Shown: in pieces, positions 48,786 through 62,600 of the stretch
Numbering within the stretch: position 1 is the first letter of the stretch
Layout of the letters: every line of letters starts with the position of its first letter
Source of the DNA: Streblospio benedicti
Lineage: Eukaryota; Annelida; Polychaeta; Spionida; Spionidae
NCBI GenBank assembly: GCA_019095985.1
Contig: CM032659.1
Location: forward strand, 25,192,629-25,256,628
DNA: 64,000 nucleotides
Direction of reading: 5' to 3'
Translations under genes and position numbers: made by a program
Notes under the pieces: generated by a model
What the model saw: the letters and a program-made list of their open reading frames with translations, nothing else
Database searches by the model: none
Told to the model about the DNA's origin: nothing

Positions 48786-50272
48786 TTAGCGCAACATTTT
48801 TTCTGTAACCACGCTTGAATGGATATAAAAATGTACATGTACATAGTTCAACAGGGAACTTAGCAGCACAATATTTAGATCCAATTTTAGAAGGCTAGAA
48901 GTGTGTAGTTCTACTTGCCGCGCCAAGTCTCCATCCCTTTGGTCGATGACGTTGTAGCTGGCGTCGTAGCAGAAGCGGCCGGACGGGGCGTTGCTGTTGG
49001 TGACGCAGTTGGCAGTGCCTTTAGGGCACGTGCCGAAGCACTTCGCGTCGCCGCAGCCCGAGGTCACTTCGCAGTGGCCCTCAACTGCAGGAAGGAGCAT
49101 ACAGTCAATTCATTTGTATGTATTTAATTGATTGTCTTTCATCAACCCACCCAAACCACAAGATCACCCTTAATCATGATCACCCTTAAGTAACCACACT
49201 ATCTTCAGTTACTCACATCTTTTGGCCATGTTGGCGTCTTCCGAGGCTCTCACCAGGCGGCGCAGCACCAGCCCCACTCGGTCGTCCTCAGGGACGGCGG
49301 CGGCGGCAGACAGGAGCTCCCTGGTGGGGGAGGGATAGTGGGTTAACTTACTGTACGTGAAGCGTACGCATCATCATGATATCATATCTGGTGTGACGCA
49401 GGGCAAGGGTGGCTAGTTATAGTTACACATACATGTCATAATCAAGATATTCTATAGCACTATGTGTTTGGCATGTTGGCCATCGATTGAGCATACGAAA
49501 CCCATGAGGTCCATTAAGTGTGTCACCCTTTCTGAAAATTTGGATCTGCCGTTCTGCCGTACCTTTCGGCCACGTCCTCGTGGTGCCTCTTGAGCAGCTC
49601 CGTGAGCGCAGCCGCCAGATCCTCCTCACTGCCATGTCGCTTCCCGTACCTAAAACATAATGCATTCCAGTCGTAAATATGCTGTATTATAGGCCACAAA
49701 CGGAATTCAGTGAGCACGAGCGAAATATTGGAAGTTATGTGCGATGTAACCTTTACTGGATGCACCCTATTATCGTTCGTAGTAAAATCATATTGAAGGA
49801 AATCAACCAAACCACTTTGAAAGGGCGTGGCTAGGTAAGCGTGAGGAAGTTGGCGTTATCACTTATGTATGCCACAGATAAACTATTTTCCGTTGGTTCT
49901 GTACCAAATTTACCTATACACAATCATCATAAATACCTTTTAAACACGATTAAATATATTCAACTTCTTGCATGGTTCTCAGAAAACTGTAGTCTCACAG
50001 TTTTATTAATTTAAGCTTTGAAATAGCAGAAATAAAGCGTAGAAATTAGACCACGTGCTAAGTAGCAATTACATCTTATTATTTCACCTACGGAGCCTTG
50101 TCATTTACGTCTGTAGTACGTACCCTCTTTCCTCCTCGGACAAATCGTCTCGAGCTTGCACCTCTTCACGAACATCGGCTCCGGGATGGTGGTGTCTCCT
50201 CTGGAAGAAGTTAGCTCCTTCCGCGTGGAGAACAGCGCCCAGAACGAGGCAGACGAAAATCTGGACGTGCAT
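48786..50272 (-). CDS. Secreted prohormone-like protein with six-cysteine tail
   Basis: I do not recognise the family. Four exons join in phase: 50124-50272, 49563-49649, 49217-49320, and 49084 down to a stop at 48786 (212 residues) or to a weaker donor at 48915 with further exons unseen. The start MHVQIFVCLVLGAVLHAEG is a good signal peptide. Then come candidate basic cleavage sites: QRR at about residue 25, GYGKR at about 50-54 (a glycine before KR is the usual amidation signal), LLKR, LRR and MAKR at about residue 114. After the last, FEGHCEVTSGCGDAKCFGTC continues to NCVTNSNAPSGRFC, six cysteines in about 36 residues. Exons are GC-rich with acidic, alanine-rich helix-like stretches between. 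A secreted peptide precursor or cysteine-rich effector are both possible. Confidence 0.75.
49505..49550. repeat. Partial TAGGCAGATCC MITE next to an exon
   Basis: It ends in 'CTGAAAATTTGGATCTGCC', matching the right end of the MITE family seen at 2827-2976. It stops about a dozen bases beyond the splice donor of the exon at 49563-49649. Confidence 0.5.
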
Positions 50273-50390
50273 TCTGTATTTTTGTTTTTCACTGCAGTGG
50301 TTTGAGAAAGTCAGCCGCAAGACTACGACTGTCTTTACGTTAACAGAATCCGAGCTGCGACCGAAATCTGTTGTTAATACCCCGCCATGC

Positions 50391-50398
50391 CTTTTATA
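50391..50398 (-). promoter_or_regulatory. TATA box of the secreted-protein gene
   Basis: TATAAAAG on the minus strand lies about 120 bases upstream of the ATG at 50272. That places the expected transcription start near 50365 and leaves a 5' leader of about 90 bases. Confidence 0.65.
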
Positions 50399-51072
50399 CC
50401 ACGCAAAAATAATGTACAGTTCGGACAATGAAAAATGATAACAGAGAGATGTATTAATGATTTATTTTTCTTACTTAAGAAAGATACATTTGTTGGAAGA
50501 CGTAGGCTACGTAAAGCGTTATATTGTTTGTTGAAGAAACCGGTTGTTGTCCGCCAGCTGGTATGTTGTATTGGATTGGGTCTATCAGCCTATTGTTACA
50601 AAATATTTTTTGTTATTGTGCACAGTTGTTCATTGTGATCGGTATCGGCGGTTATGATTGTGCAGACGTAATTCAGTGGACTTTCCTGTGTGACTGTTTA
50701 TTCTTTGTTCCAGGGACTATTTGCAATGAGATCTCTATTCCATTTGATAGAGATCGCGATAATGTAAATGTACGTGAATAATTGTTAATGCACATTGTTT
50801 AAGTTGTTGTTTTTCCGCTAAAATTGCAAATGAAGTCTCTTAAATTAAAAAGTGTGACATTCAAATATTACGTTCTTTTTTGTGCAACGTTCACTGATGC
50901 GATGGCACACATGTACAGTGTATGTATGATAGTTTACCATCAAACGATGATATCAATCATTTACGAGAAAAAGTTTTTACAAATGAAACCTGCTGTGACA
51001 TTATCATTAATCACATTTCTTTGTGATAATTGCAGTAAAAAAACAACAAAACAAGCACATCAGTATATTGAA

Positions 51073-51078
51073 TTTATT
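51073..51078 (-). promoter_or_regulatory. Probable polyadenylation signal of the 13-exon gene
   Basis: AATAAA on the minus strand, about 125 bases past the stop codon at 51201, with T-rich sequence between. Plausible, but the region is AT-rich. Confidence 0.4.
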
Positions 51079-51200
51079 GTAATAAAGCGCATAAAAATAT
51101 AAACGCAAATAATTAAAAATAAAAAAATTAAAATATAAATAGTAAATGACCATAAAAATATTGGGGAAAAAAAACTATCAAAATCTCTCATAATCCCCTG

Positions 51201-54200
51201 TCAATACTTCCGCGCCGATTCTCCTCTCCTACTTTTACCAGCCTCGTGTCTGCCATGAGTCACCGGTCCAGGATCCGAATGTCTGTGAAATTTTTTCGCG
51301 ATCGACCCCATGGTCTCGTGGATTGACTGTTTGACATGCACACCAAATTTATGCAATCGCGAAAACGGCGGTTTGCTCTTTGACGTGGAGGGCAGGTCAT
51401 GCTCTTCTTTGGAGCAGGGCAAGCTCCTCACTGTTTTGGGAGCCTGGAGGCTGCTCACTTCCATGGAGTCCAGGTCGATGGTTTCCCACACAGAGATATG
51501 AGATTGCTGATTGTGCTCGTCCTCTAGGGTGAACGGGTATTGGTTCTTGTGGCAGAGGTTCCATACCGGCCGCACGCCTTCAAATACAATGACCAACGAT
51601 GATTGATGAGAAAAGTAGCTTCTGAATAAATTGTTTCTATCATAAATTCAACAAAGAATCGGATGAAAATGACAGCCATGTTGTAATTAATTACCTGTAA
51701 CTGTAAATATATTGGCTAATTACGTGGTATTATGATACTATAAATAATTACTACTTTTATTTATTCCTACATGTATGTATTAAGTGTCGAAATCTATATT
51801 AGAACACCAAGATTGACACCCTAATGTTGCTATATATTTAAATATATATGTTGCATTAAGTTATTTTTGTTTTATGGGTCATTTTGCATTTCCACTTCCA
51901 TTTACTCTAAATATCTAATTGTAACATATTCTTTTCTATATGACACAGCAAAAAACGGTTTGAACACAGCACAATTTAAACACAACACAGCACACCTGTA
52001 CGATGGTGAGCCTTGATGACCTGAGCTGACTGAGTTTCGAACACTCTCGACACATGCTCTTCACTGACCGTCATGTTGAATGGACCGTACATGCTCTTGC
52101 TGTACTTGTGGATTGGCAATTCTATTAAAATAGAAAATAGAAAACGCTTCATTGTGTGTTTCTTTGTACAGTTCATCATTGATTATAGATAATCAGTATT
52201 ACAAGCCATATTTAGTTTCTAATTATTTGTTTGTGAAATGTTTTATTGGTATAGAACAGCTCTTTGATTGGAAACAAACTAAAATATTTATGCTGTAGTA
52301 GTTATTATACTTTTGAGCCATTGTTGGTAAAATATTGATAGTTCACTATTTTTGCAGCTTTAACATAGCTAAATATATTTTTGTATGGGTTGAAAAAGAA
52401 GCAGATGGTCTTTGACTCGTGATATGGACTGTCTTGGCTATACCAAGCATTTGCAAAACCTTGTCAGGTGAGGGTTCAGGCAAGCGTAACAGACACGCAG
52501 CTTTTTTACCGCACTTTTAGGAGATGCCCCCAACCCCTACCCACCAAGGAAAGTAAGAAATGTAGGCCCTTTTCATAGCTTATGCGCTATTTCACACATG
52601 CAAGTAACAGTAACAACAAATATTTTGTGCAACCCCCAAAGTCGCCCAGCTTGTCTCCTTTGCCCATGTGTAGCAATTGCCCGGGTTGTACGTATATTGA
52701 TTGGGTAAACAGAAGGGCGTCTGTCAGATCAATTAATCTAAATTCTAGATAAAGCTATCATTATCATTGTGAGTCACTCCTGGCCTTCTGCTGTCAATAG
52801 TCGACACCAGTAATGCCCAAATGTCCTATAAGAGTTATGGCTTGTGCTCGTAGTTCTGAATACATTAATAAGTAATCAGGTTTAGTTAGGTTTATTGCAT
52901 TCATGGATGCTTCGTCTCATATGCAAGTCAATAAATACAGTAATTGATTAAAAACAAATACCATGCTGTATGGCGTTTTTGTGTCCCCAAGTGGACACGA
53001 CCATGTAGGGCTCTTGCATGGTGGTAAACATCTTGTGAGTCACATCATCTTCTGCGCCAATACCAGTCGTGAGGCTTGAGCTTCTGATTAGGGTATTGTT
53101 GTTTGGAAACCTAGAAGAAACAAGATGTTTGTGGTTAGATTTGCTATATGCTATATAGCTTTACATATTACATTGCTCACACCATTGTGCATTAATCTTA
53201 TATCATGTAGGGATAGACTTGTATGTTGATCTAGCTCCTAGCATTTGTGTTTGAGGGATACTTCTAAGATAACTATTACACTTTCTTAGAGGTATTTTGA
53301 TTGTGTTTGAAAAGAAATAAACAACGGCTACATACTCTGGTACAATGATGTGTTTAAATTTGACTTCGCCCTCAGCTAGAACACACCGGGCCATCACTAG
53401 GGAGAGACCTAGAACAAATCAATACATGCATATTTGAAACAAAAATTACTGTTTGTTTATGTTGTAAGATTCCACATTCTAAGATTGATTCAAGGATTGG
53501 GGTTCATGGTTTTATTAAGACCCTACATCCTACGATTATGTTATTATTCTGACCGTTATCAATTATAGGCATTTTACATATGTTCTAGTAGGTCACAATA
53601 GCGGGACACAAATTTATTTACATGAGCTCGTAAATATTTAGGCCAAGCATTGTGTGCATGTGTCCATATTGTATACATACTTGTCCTAAACTAAATTATG
53701 TTATCGTCACACAATGATAATTGCATACAGCAATGGTATATAGCTCAATGATACATTACATTGAGAGCATCAACAGTTAGATAATTGCATTTTCTCAATT
53801 GTTCATTGTCGTGTTAAACTTATTGATACCTATCTCTCTCAAATTTACCTCTATCACAAAAACATCAATAATATTACATGTAACATATTTCCCTTTAGCT
53901 TTCACCATTTTGGAATAAGGTAATACTTAATACATAGGATAAATTACTGGAAGAATAATTGGATCGTGAATACAAATGTTCCGATGGCTAGCTGTCCCTT
54001 TGTTTTGAACATTTTGCAATAAGTTAATTAATACATAATACATTGGGTAAATTACTGGTAGAATAATTGGTTTGTGAATACAAATGCACGTATGGCTAGC
54101 TGATACTGGTATAATTTGCGTGTACGTGAAAATGTAAATATACCTATTTACAGTTGCAATCCACTGTGATTGTGCTCTTGAGACTTTGCATTCACACTAA

Positions 54201-57200
54201 GTCATTGGCATCCTTGTCACACTATATGTTTCTCAACTCCCCGTGGAGCATACACCACATCATAACCATAGTGCATACATGCTCAACACTCACATTAGCG
54301 TTCACTCGCATGACTGGCACCTATTCAACATGTAGGTACCAGTCTGCAACCTGTTAGAGATGCGTTTCCTCAACACCCACCAGAAAACCCTATTGGGAAT
54401 CAAACCACCTACCCCACCTTATTGTCTCGAGCCCCACTCCATATTCATTTCGGCTATGGAAGCACAGTAATGCATCCAATCTATTATATCTACACATATT
54501 GCCCAGACTGCGCAGTCCCTATTAAGACTTCCACACACATGTAACTACCACTACTGATAAATCTCTGTCTTCATCAAAGTCAGTATTGTACATGTATATG
54601 GTACCTCGAGCTATGGAGTGTGCTTCGGGCATATTACAAATGGTGCCTCGAGCTATGGACTGAGCTACAGGTATATTACAGATGGTGCCTCGAGGTATGG
54701 AGTGTGCTTCAAGTATATTACAAATGGTGTCTCGAGCTATGGAGTATGGAGTTTTTTTTACAAATGGTGTCTCCAGCTATTAATTAGCTTCCGGTATATT
54801 ACAAATGGTGCAAGGAGCTATGGAGTGTGCTTCTGTATAATACAAATGGTGCATGGAGCTATGGAGTGTGCTTCCAGTATATTACAAATGGTACCTGGAG
54901 CTATTGAGTGAGCTTCTGGCACGTCCTGCGAGTCGAGGTCCCACCCGCCCACCGCGTGGTGCTCACACATGATGCTCACAATCTTCTGCTCCTCACTCAC
55001 TCGCCGGTCAAACACATTAAAGAACAAAACACCATGCTTCTCTAAAAACAGGATATAATATTTCTAAACACAATAGAATAGAACATATGTTTCAATGATA
55101 TACGATCCGTTTGTATGCTGTGTGGCAATGAAGAACACAAAACTAAGAAGAGTTATCAATGGACAAATCCGATTTTTTACATCTGATATGAAAACGTCCA
55201 CGTTCACAGAGCCACATTCTCATACTCATACATTATGGGTGTCCCTCTCTGCAGCCACTGGATCTGCCTGTGATACATGATACCTTGTTTGAAAAGAAAA
55301 TGTCTGACTGACCTGATGACAATATTTCTGGTGGTCTCTCTTTCATCAGGTTGATGACCATAAATTGGTTTCTAACGCTCACCATGAAAATCATCCCGTC
55401 GATGTCAATGTCCACTTTCTCTCCAATCTCAATGCCCTCAATGACAGTGATGTACTTATCTGCAAAATAGCATTTGTGAAAATGCATTATCAATACTGAT
55501 AGTACTTAAAATGGAATTAGGTATATAGCAATGAATCCTTACAAGAGAACTTACGGAGTTTATCAGAAATTTCCACGACTTCTTTTATTTGATTCTTGTT
55601 GATTTGGATGTTCGCGTCATACACAATCACTATTAGCTGAGCCTTCGGTCTATCAGTGTGGTTTCCATTTCCAAGCGTGTCTGATTCGGACAGTATAGAT
55701 GTGGCCGAATCCATTAATGAGAAGTCCTACATGACATACAAGAACACATATAAAGCCATGTTCATATTGATTAAGTATGAATGCGTTTCTATCTGTATTA
55801 TTGCTTGACATGTTATGTAGCTCCACAAAGTTGTTTAGTCTTGTGTACAATGCATTTGTTAAGAATAAAACAAGGTCCATAATTTGTTGTGAAAAGCCAA
55901 AGCAAAGAAAACAAAACATATAACAAAAATCCACATGCCACCTTGAAAAATGAATAGCATAAGCATTTAAATATTAAGAAATATTATTAAGATATATAAA
56001 GATATTAGAAAAAAAATATTACGATTTTGGAATCATGGTGTGTCCTCCTTGAATAAATACCCCTTACCACCGGAGCATTAACTATGCCTAAAACACATAT
56101 ATTCAAGTTAGTTGGTTTTGAAATATTTAAAATTGAATTTATTGAAATTAGATGAGAGAGAAAAGGCTTGAAAATGTATCAGCTCTGCAAGCACTGAGAA
56201 GCGCATATAGATCGACAATACAATCCTAGAACTTCCAATTAAGACCATGTCTATAAAGAGAACACCTCTATAATAAGACCACTTTTTGGAGTCCCAACCT
56301 TTCAAAAGGATTCTTATGGAAGCCTCCATCTAAAGACCACCTCTCCATTGAGACCACTTTAAGTCAGTCCAACAATACAAGTGGTCTTACAATAGAGGTT
56401 CTACTAGAAATCAAATAAACTGTAAGAGCTAAGCACAAAATTATCCGCATATTTACTGAGTTTCTTGGTTTCCTTCACCATCCATTGTGTGAGAAACACA
56501 TTGGTGACATTGGGGACAACTCTCATCTCCTTCAGTTCATCATTCAAATTGATGTCTGAGAAGAAGCTGTCTGATACGAGGAATCCATCTAGGTGACTCA
56601 ATTTCTTCCTAAGCAAATGTAGGTAAATATTAGCAATATTAGGTATTGGCATAGACAAGATTGCAATTTTCCTGTACACAATGTATATTACATTCCGCCA
56701 GAAAGTCTTGTGTATTGATCTAACTGTTACCAAGCATATATGTATGCGATGTGAATATATAGCAGCATACATTGTATATGAAACATACATGTAGGAATAC
56801 ATGCATGATATGTTCTCCTTAAATTGCTCCCTGGTCCACAATGTAGCACAAGAAGTCAAATACAACAAAACAAGAATGTTAGAGAATCTGTAATCTTTCA
56901 ATGCAATCATAATAAAATAAATCAAATTAATCACTCACTTGGGATTCATGACCAGTCTGTACTGTACATTCTCATAACTCTTGTTATTGAAACATATCAA
57001 TGACAAACCTAGAAAAAGTAAATAGGTTTTCATTATGAATAAACTTGGTAAAAAACATGACATTATTGTTGAAACAGAATCTGCCTTATTATATGTGATA
57101 TCTTCAAATAGGAACATCCCAACTGATTAATATGAGTGCACATGATATTTCACTAACCATGCTCCAGCTTGATGGGTGTTGGGAGATCTGTCAGCATCAT

Positions 57201-58715
57201 GGAGAGGCTTCCCAGGCCTGGCAGCGATCCAGATGCAGTGACGACAGCATCCTCTTCCACGTCGTCCATAGGAACAGTGGCAAATAGAAACATGTTGTGT
57301 ATTTGGCCTAAAACATAAAATAGGACAAAAACTTGTTAAACCGCGTAAACACAATATGTGTGATAATAGAATCATATACACATAGGCATACACTGTAATC
57401 TTGTCATCTCTAGACTTGGGTGTTAAAGAATTGATACAGACTATTCTTTGTCCAAGTCAGTAGGTAGCTCTTTCTAACATCGGACAATAGAGTTTGGTAA
57501 AGAACTCTCAATGACAATTATGGAATATTAACTTTGTAAAAGGCTATATGTGAGATATTTCATTAAATTATTGACATTGAATGATTGTACAAATACGATT
57601 GGTGGGTTCCATATTTGTCATTTTTCAAAATCATGTGACATATAGGAATCAACTAGAAGCTCTGGGTCTTGCAAATTGCAAAAAATAACGTAAAATTAAA
57701 AGGCAGAAATATCGCGAGAGCACGATTACTGAGTCCCAATGTTTGTAGTTGATGGACTATGCTTGTAACTGATCCATTACGACCTCCTGAAAGGCCCAAA
57801 GTTTGAAAATTGTGTATGGCATAGCCCATCAACTACAAACATCGGGACTCAGTGATCGTGCGTGAGGTAAGAATCTTTTTGCCACATCCCGCCCTCCCAC
57901 CCCCACACAACTGTTACTTTTACCAAATTAAAGTAGAATCTTTCTATGGAGACTACGTATCAGACTGACCTGAAGTGATCTCGATATAGAGGTGGTCTTA
58001 CTATTGTATAGAGGTAAATGTAAATGCAAAAGAGGTGGTCCTAATAGAGAATTGCTACTGTACCTATTTCATAGACGCGCGGCTTCTTGCCAAAGAAGAG
58101 TGTGACTAGGATGTGGCAGATGGTACTGCGCCGCACCAGCGTCTCCGTCTTCCCCTCTTGCCGCAGCGCCGTCACGTAGAAGCGCTCCTGGGGCAGGGCC
58201 TCGTCCGCCACCTTCAGCGCCAGGTACCGGCCTGCAGCAGCGCCAAGCACAGGGAGACTTGTAATTATCAGGTAGAGGTAGAGGGGAGCGCAGGGGCCGC
58301 GTGCTCCCATTTCCCCGACCAAAATATTTCACCCGTACGAAACCCATGAGTTTTTCTTTTTTTTTTTCCTTTTTTTTTTTTTCTAAGTGCACCCTCCCTG
58401 TCCAAAACCTGGATCTGCCAGTGATCGATATAAATTTCACACAACGTTAAACTTTGCAGAAGAAATCAGAGAGATAAAAATGGCCATTGAAATTTTGCGA
58501 TCGATTCCTACCCGCGTACTGTCACGTGTTCAGGTTTGATGCCTGCATATAGCACAACTGCCGTGTACGAAGGACCACATGCAGTGACTCTCACCTTGGG
58601 TCAAGGACTGCCTCCTCACATTCAGCATGCGCGGGCACGACGCGTCCTCGCCCCGTATGACCACTTTGGACGCGTCCGTGCAGATAAGCAGCATCCGTTG
58701 CGGACTCTGAGGCAT
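51201..58715 (-). CDS. Uncharacterised 623-residue protein, 13 exons
   Basis: I do not recognise this protein. Exons: 58595-58715, 58064-58231, 57158-57307, 56939-57008, 56457-56608, 56068-56087, 55555-55726, 55313-55459, 54895-55041, 53336-53408, 52962-53110, 51996-52121, 51201-51577. All introns are GT-AG, every phase agrees, and the frame runs from ATG in a strong Kozak context (GCCGCCATGC) to TGA. There is no signal peptide or membrane segment, so it is probably cytosolic or nuclear. The first 450 residues alternate short hydrophobic strands with charged turns (ICHILVTLFFG, GMIFMVSVRNQFMVINLM, GVLFFNVFDRR, PYMVVSTWGH), which could be a beta-propeller; this is inference. The last 125 residues are one exon, rich in basic residues and serine, with SVWETIDLDSMEV and 'VKQSIHETMGSIAKKFHRH'. 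The 3' edge of exon 54895-55041 has seeded a minisatellite in the next intron. Confidence 0.85.
54165..54425 (-). mobile_element. tRNA-derived SINE, diverged copy 4
   Basis: It keeps 'CATTGGCATCCTTGTC', 'CACTCACATTAGCGTTCAC' and 'CAACATGTAGGTACCA', which resemble the SINE bodies elsewhere. The head is degraded ('GGGAATCAAACC'). A closely similar copy lies at 59395-59600, so these two form a subfamily. It is in an intron of the 13-exon gene. Confidence 0.6.
54599..54910. repeat. Minisatellite of 39-42-bp units copied from an exon-intron junction
   Basis: About eight units run up to and across the 3' edge of exon 54895-55041. On the minus strand each unit is a version of GAAGCTCACTCAATAGCTCC followed by a donor-like 'AGGTACC' and 'ATTTGTAATATAC'. 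The first unit is the exon end itself plus the first bases of the intron. In later units the donor is mostly changed to TGCACC or AGACACC, but the last one (about 54600) again reads GAGGTACC. Period 42 keeps a frame open for the nearest units (EAHSIAPGTICNIL, EAHSIAPCTICIIQ). Confidence 0.85.
58271..58420. mobile_element. MITE with TAGGCAGATCC termini, copy 3
   Basis: It begins GGTAGAGGTAGAGGGGAGCG and ends AACCTGGATCTGCCA, with the internal 'CTAAGTGCACCC' block of the family. A long T run interrupts it. It lies about 40 bases upstream of the acceptor of exon 58064-58231. Confidence 0.65.
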
Positions 58716-59394
58716 GGCGGCGGCTCGTGTGCGCAGCGCTTACAGTATTAGCAAAAGCAGGGTGTTTAATTTGTTCATGGCAGCTCCATATTAAATATAT
58801 AAGAATTGCATTGCTATTCAAATAACGTTCGTTTCAAACTACATCTATTCTTTCCTGGTGTGAAATGTTACGTACAACGTAAATGTTGTACGCTAAACGT
58901 TTTGCAAGCAGCGTAGCCTCTGTCAGCTGTGTCTATTTTCGCTGATCCTGCTATATTACGTAATCTGACAACAGATTGGCTATTATATCAGTATTTTCTA
59001 CCCATAAAATTATATATATATTTTATTTATTTATTTATTTTTATTTTTAATTTTTTTATTTTTTTTCTAATAAATAATTTATTACATTATATACTCAAAT
59101 AATAGTTCATTACAGCAAGTACATGCAAAGATTCTTAACTAACAACTAGAATTGATTTTTTTTTAAATTATATTTGAGACAATACTTATAGAGAATATGA
59201 TAAGTTTGCTTACCATACTCAATAGAGTTCCAGGTTCATTTTAGTTTTAAAAAAAAGTCCAACTTCTTCCGCTAAATCTACTGATAATCTACCCGTCCAT
59301 GTGATGGCTTCGTATGTGTGTGCAAGATAGGCCTATTGGATGCTATATAATAATATATAGACTCCAGAAAACCAAGAATGTAAACGCCAAGCCA

Positions 59395-59600
59395 CTTTGT
59401 CGTGCTCTAGCGACTTTACATATACACCAGGCCATTGGCATCCTTGTCTTACTATATCTTTCTCAACTCCCTGGGGAGCATACAACAGATCGCTACCGTA
59501 GGGCAGACATGTTTATCACTCACATTAGAGTTCACGCGTCTGACCTGTCCCTATTTAACGTGCATGTACCACGGAACAGCGTGCAACCTGTTGTGGGTAA
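59395..59600. mobile_element. SINE-related repeat, copy 5
   Basis: Blocks 'CCATTGGCATCCTTGTCTTA', 'GGAGCATACAACAGATCG' and 'GTACCACGGAACAGCGTGCA' match the copy at 54165-54425 and, less closely, the other SINEs. No tRNA-like head is seen. Confidence 0.55.
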
Positions 59601-60131
59601 GCACATTAGTGTACACTTGCCACTGTTCTATTATACCCATATTTGTCTAATTCAATTCACCAAACATTCTCCATCTACAAGGCTTTTTTATAAATACCCG
59701 CATTCGTCAAATTCTTGTCAAATTCAATTCACTAAACAGCGTGGCTCTACGACTTGTGCCTAAAACAGTAGATGATACATTTCTATTAGCAGCTGAGGCA
59801 TACCTTTTCGAGATAAGAAGAATGAGGTTCAACCTGTGTCTGCAATGTAAATGATATTTTTCTATTAGTGTAGCTCACCTGCCAATACTCTATTATACCC
59901 ACAGTTGTCCAATTCAATTCTCAAAAAATTCTCATCTATTGAACAGGCACGCGCGCTCACACACACGGACTCGCGCACGCACACACAATAAAAAAAAATA
60001 AGAAAAAAAGTTCCTGACAAGCAACTGTATTGCTTAAATGACACAATCTCTCACTTAAAGCACCAAGTTAACTACAGTGGGATCTTTCCAAATGTGGACA
60101 CCTCCCATGCTGTCCACATTAGACAGGTTAT

Positions 60132-60285
60132 GTAGGCAGATTCAGAGTCAAGGGGGCGCAGAGGGCAATCACACAACCACTTTTTCACCATATCAAAAAT
60201 CATTTTCATGCAGCGTTTCCCATCTCTGCAAGCCTTCGCGTATACGACCCCCCCCCCCCCCCCCCCTAAAACCTGGTTCTACTTG
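60132..60285. mobile_element. MITE with TAGGCAGATCC termini, copy 4
   Basis: It begins TAGGCAGATTCAGAG, has 'AGGGGGCGCAGAGGG', and ends in a C run with TAAAACCTGGTTCTACTTG. It is more diverged than the other copies. Confidence 0.55.
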
Positions 60286-60462
60286 TGGATTCCGATATCA
60301 ACTTTTTTTTAAAATTTTTTTTTTTACTGGAAGTGCTCCATGATAGTACATGTAAGTTGGTTCTGGTTCCACTGTATAAGCAATTGCGTCAACCCTGGGA
60401 ATGGGATGCGAGTTTTTTGACCGCCTATACCTCTCGTCCCTGAGCAAAATGCCCAAAATTCA

Positions 60463-60981
60463 AATTTCTGTACCGCCTGGAGGGACAAAGGCTCATGGTG
60501 TTTGTAATTGCTCATGAAATCTATAAAACCCATTACATATCTCTCTAAAATTTTCTGCTTTAACTAAGAGGTTACAAAGCTCACATACATTGACAATTTT
60601 AATAATATATTCATTGTATGGCTTAAAGGATTATTGAAAATATTGATTTGATGAAAAACATGTTAAGATTGTGCTAATTCATGTTAATTACATCTATGCA
60701 AATGAGCTAATTTGCATAATTCATACACTACCCGGAAGAGTCTATTGTTTGCTTTAATTTGATGTATCGTACATCATGATACCATTTGTCGTGTTTTCTC
60801 TATATCAATATAAGTGTTACTTATGGATAATGATATTTTACCTGACATTACCATGGAAACCAGGGTGTTTGACAACTTTAGCTGTGGATGCCGCAAGTCC
60901 ACCCGGTAATTCTGAGACCTATACCAATGTGGCTTTCAAAAAAACACCATGAGCCTTTGTCCCTCCAGGTGGTACAAAAAA
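60463..60981. mobile_element. 0.5-kb inverted-repeat element beside a lectin exon
   Basis: GTACCGCCTGGAGGGACAAA followed by GGCTCATGGTGTTT (60470-60503) recurs inverted as AAACACCATGAGCCTTTGTC and CCTCCAGGTGGTAC (60943-60976), one mismatch in 34. The interior is AT-rich and without a long frame. The right end lies about a dozen bases from the donor of the lectin exon 60996-61148. Confidence 0.75.
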
Positions 60982-60995
60982 GTGGGCGGGCTTAC

Positions 60996-62600
<1,605 letters not shown>

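Noticed and set aside
54618-54911. Plus-strand frame with repeated ITNGASSYG-like units
   Set aside because: It is the antisense of the 42-base minisatellite derived from the 13-exon gene; the repeat period alone keeps it open.
51201-58715. Identification of the 13-exon gene as gamma-secretase-activating protein or another named propeller protein
   Set aside because: I compared remembered sequences of several candidates and found only vague pattern similarity, not a real alignment.
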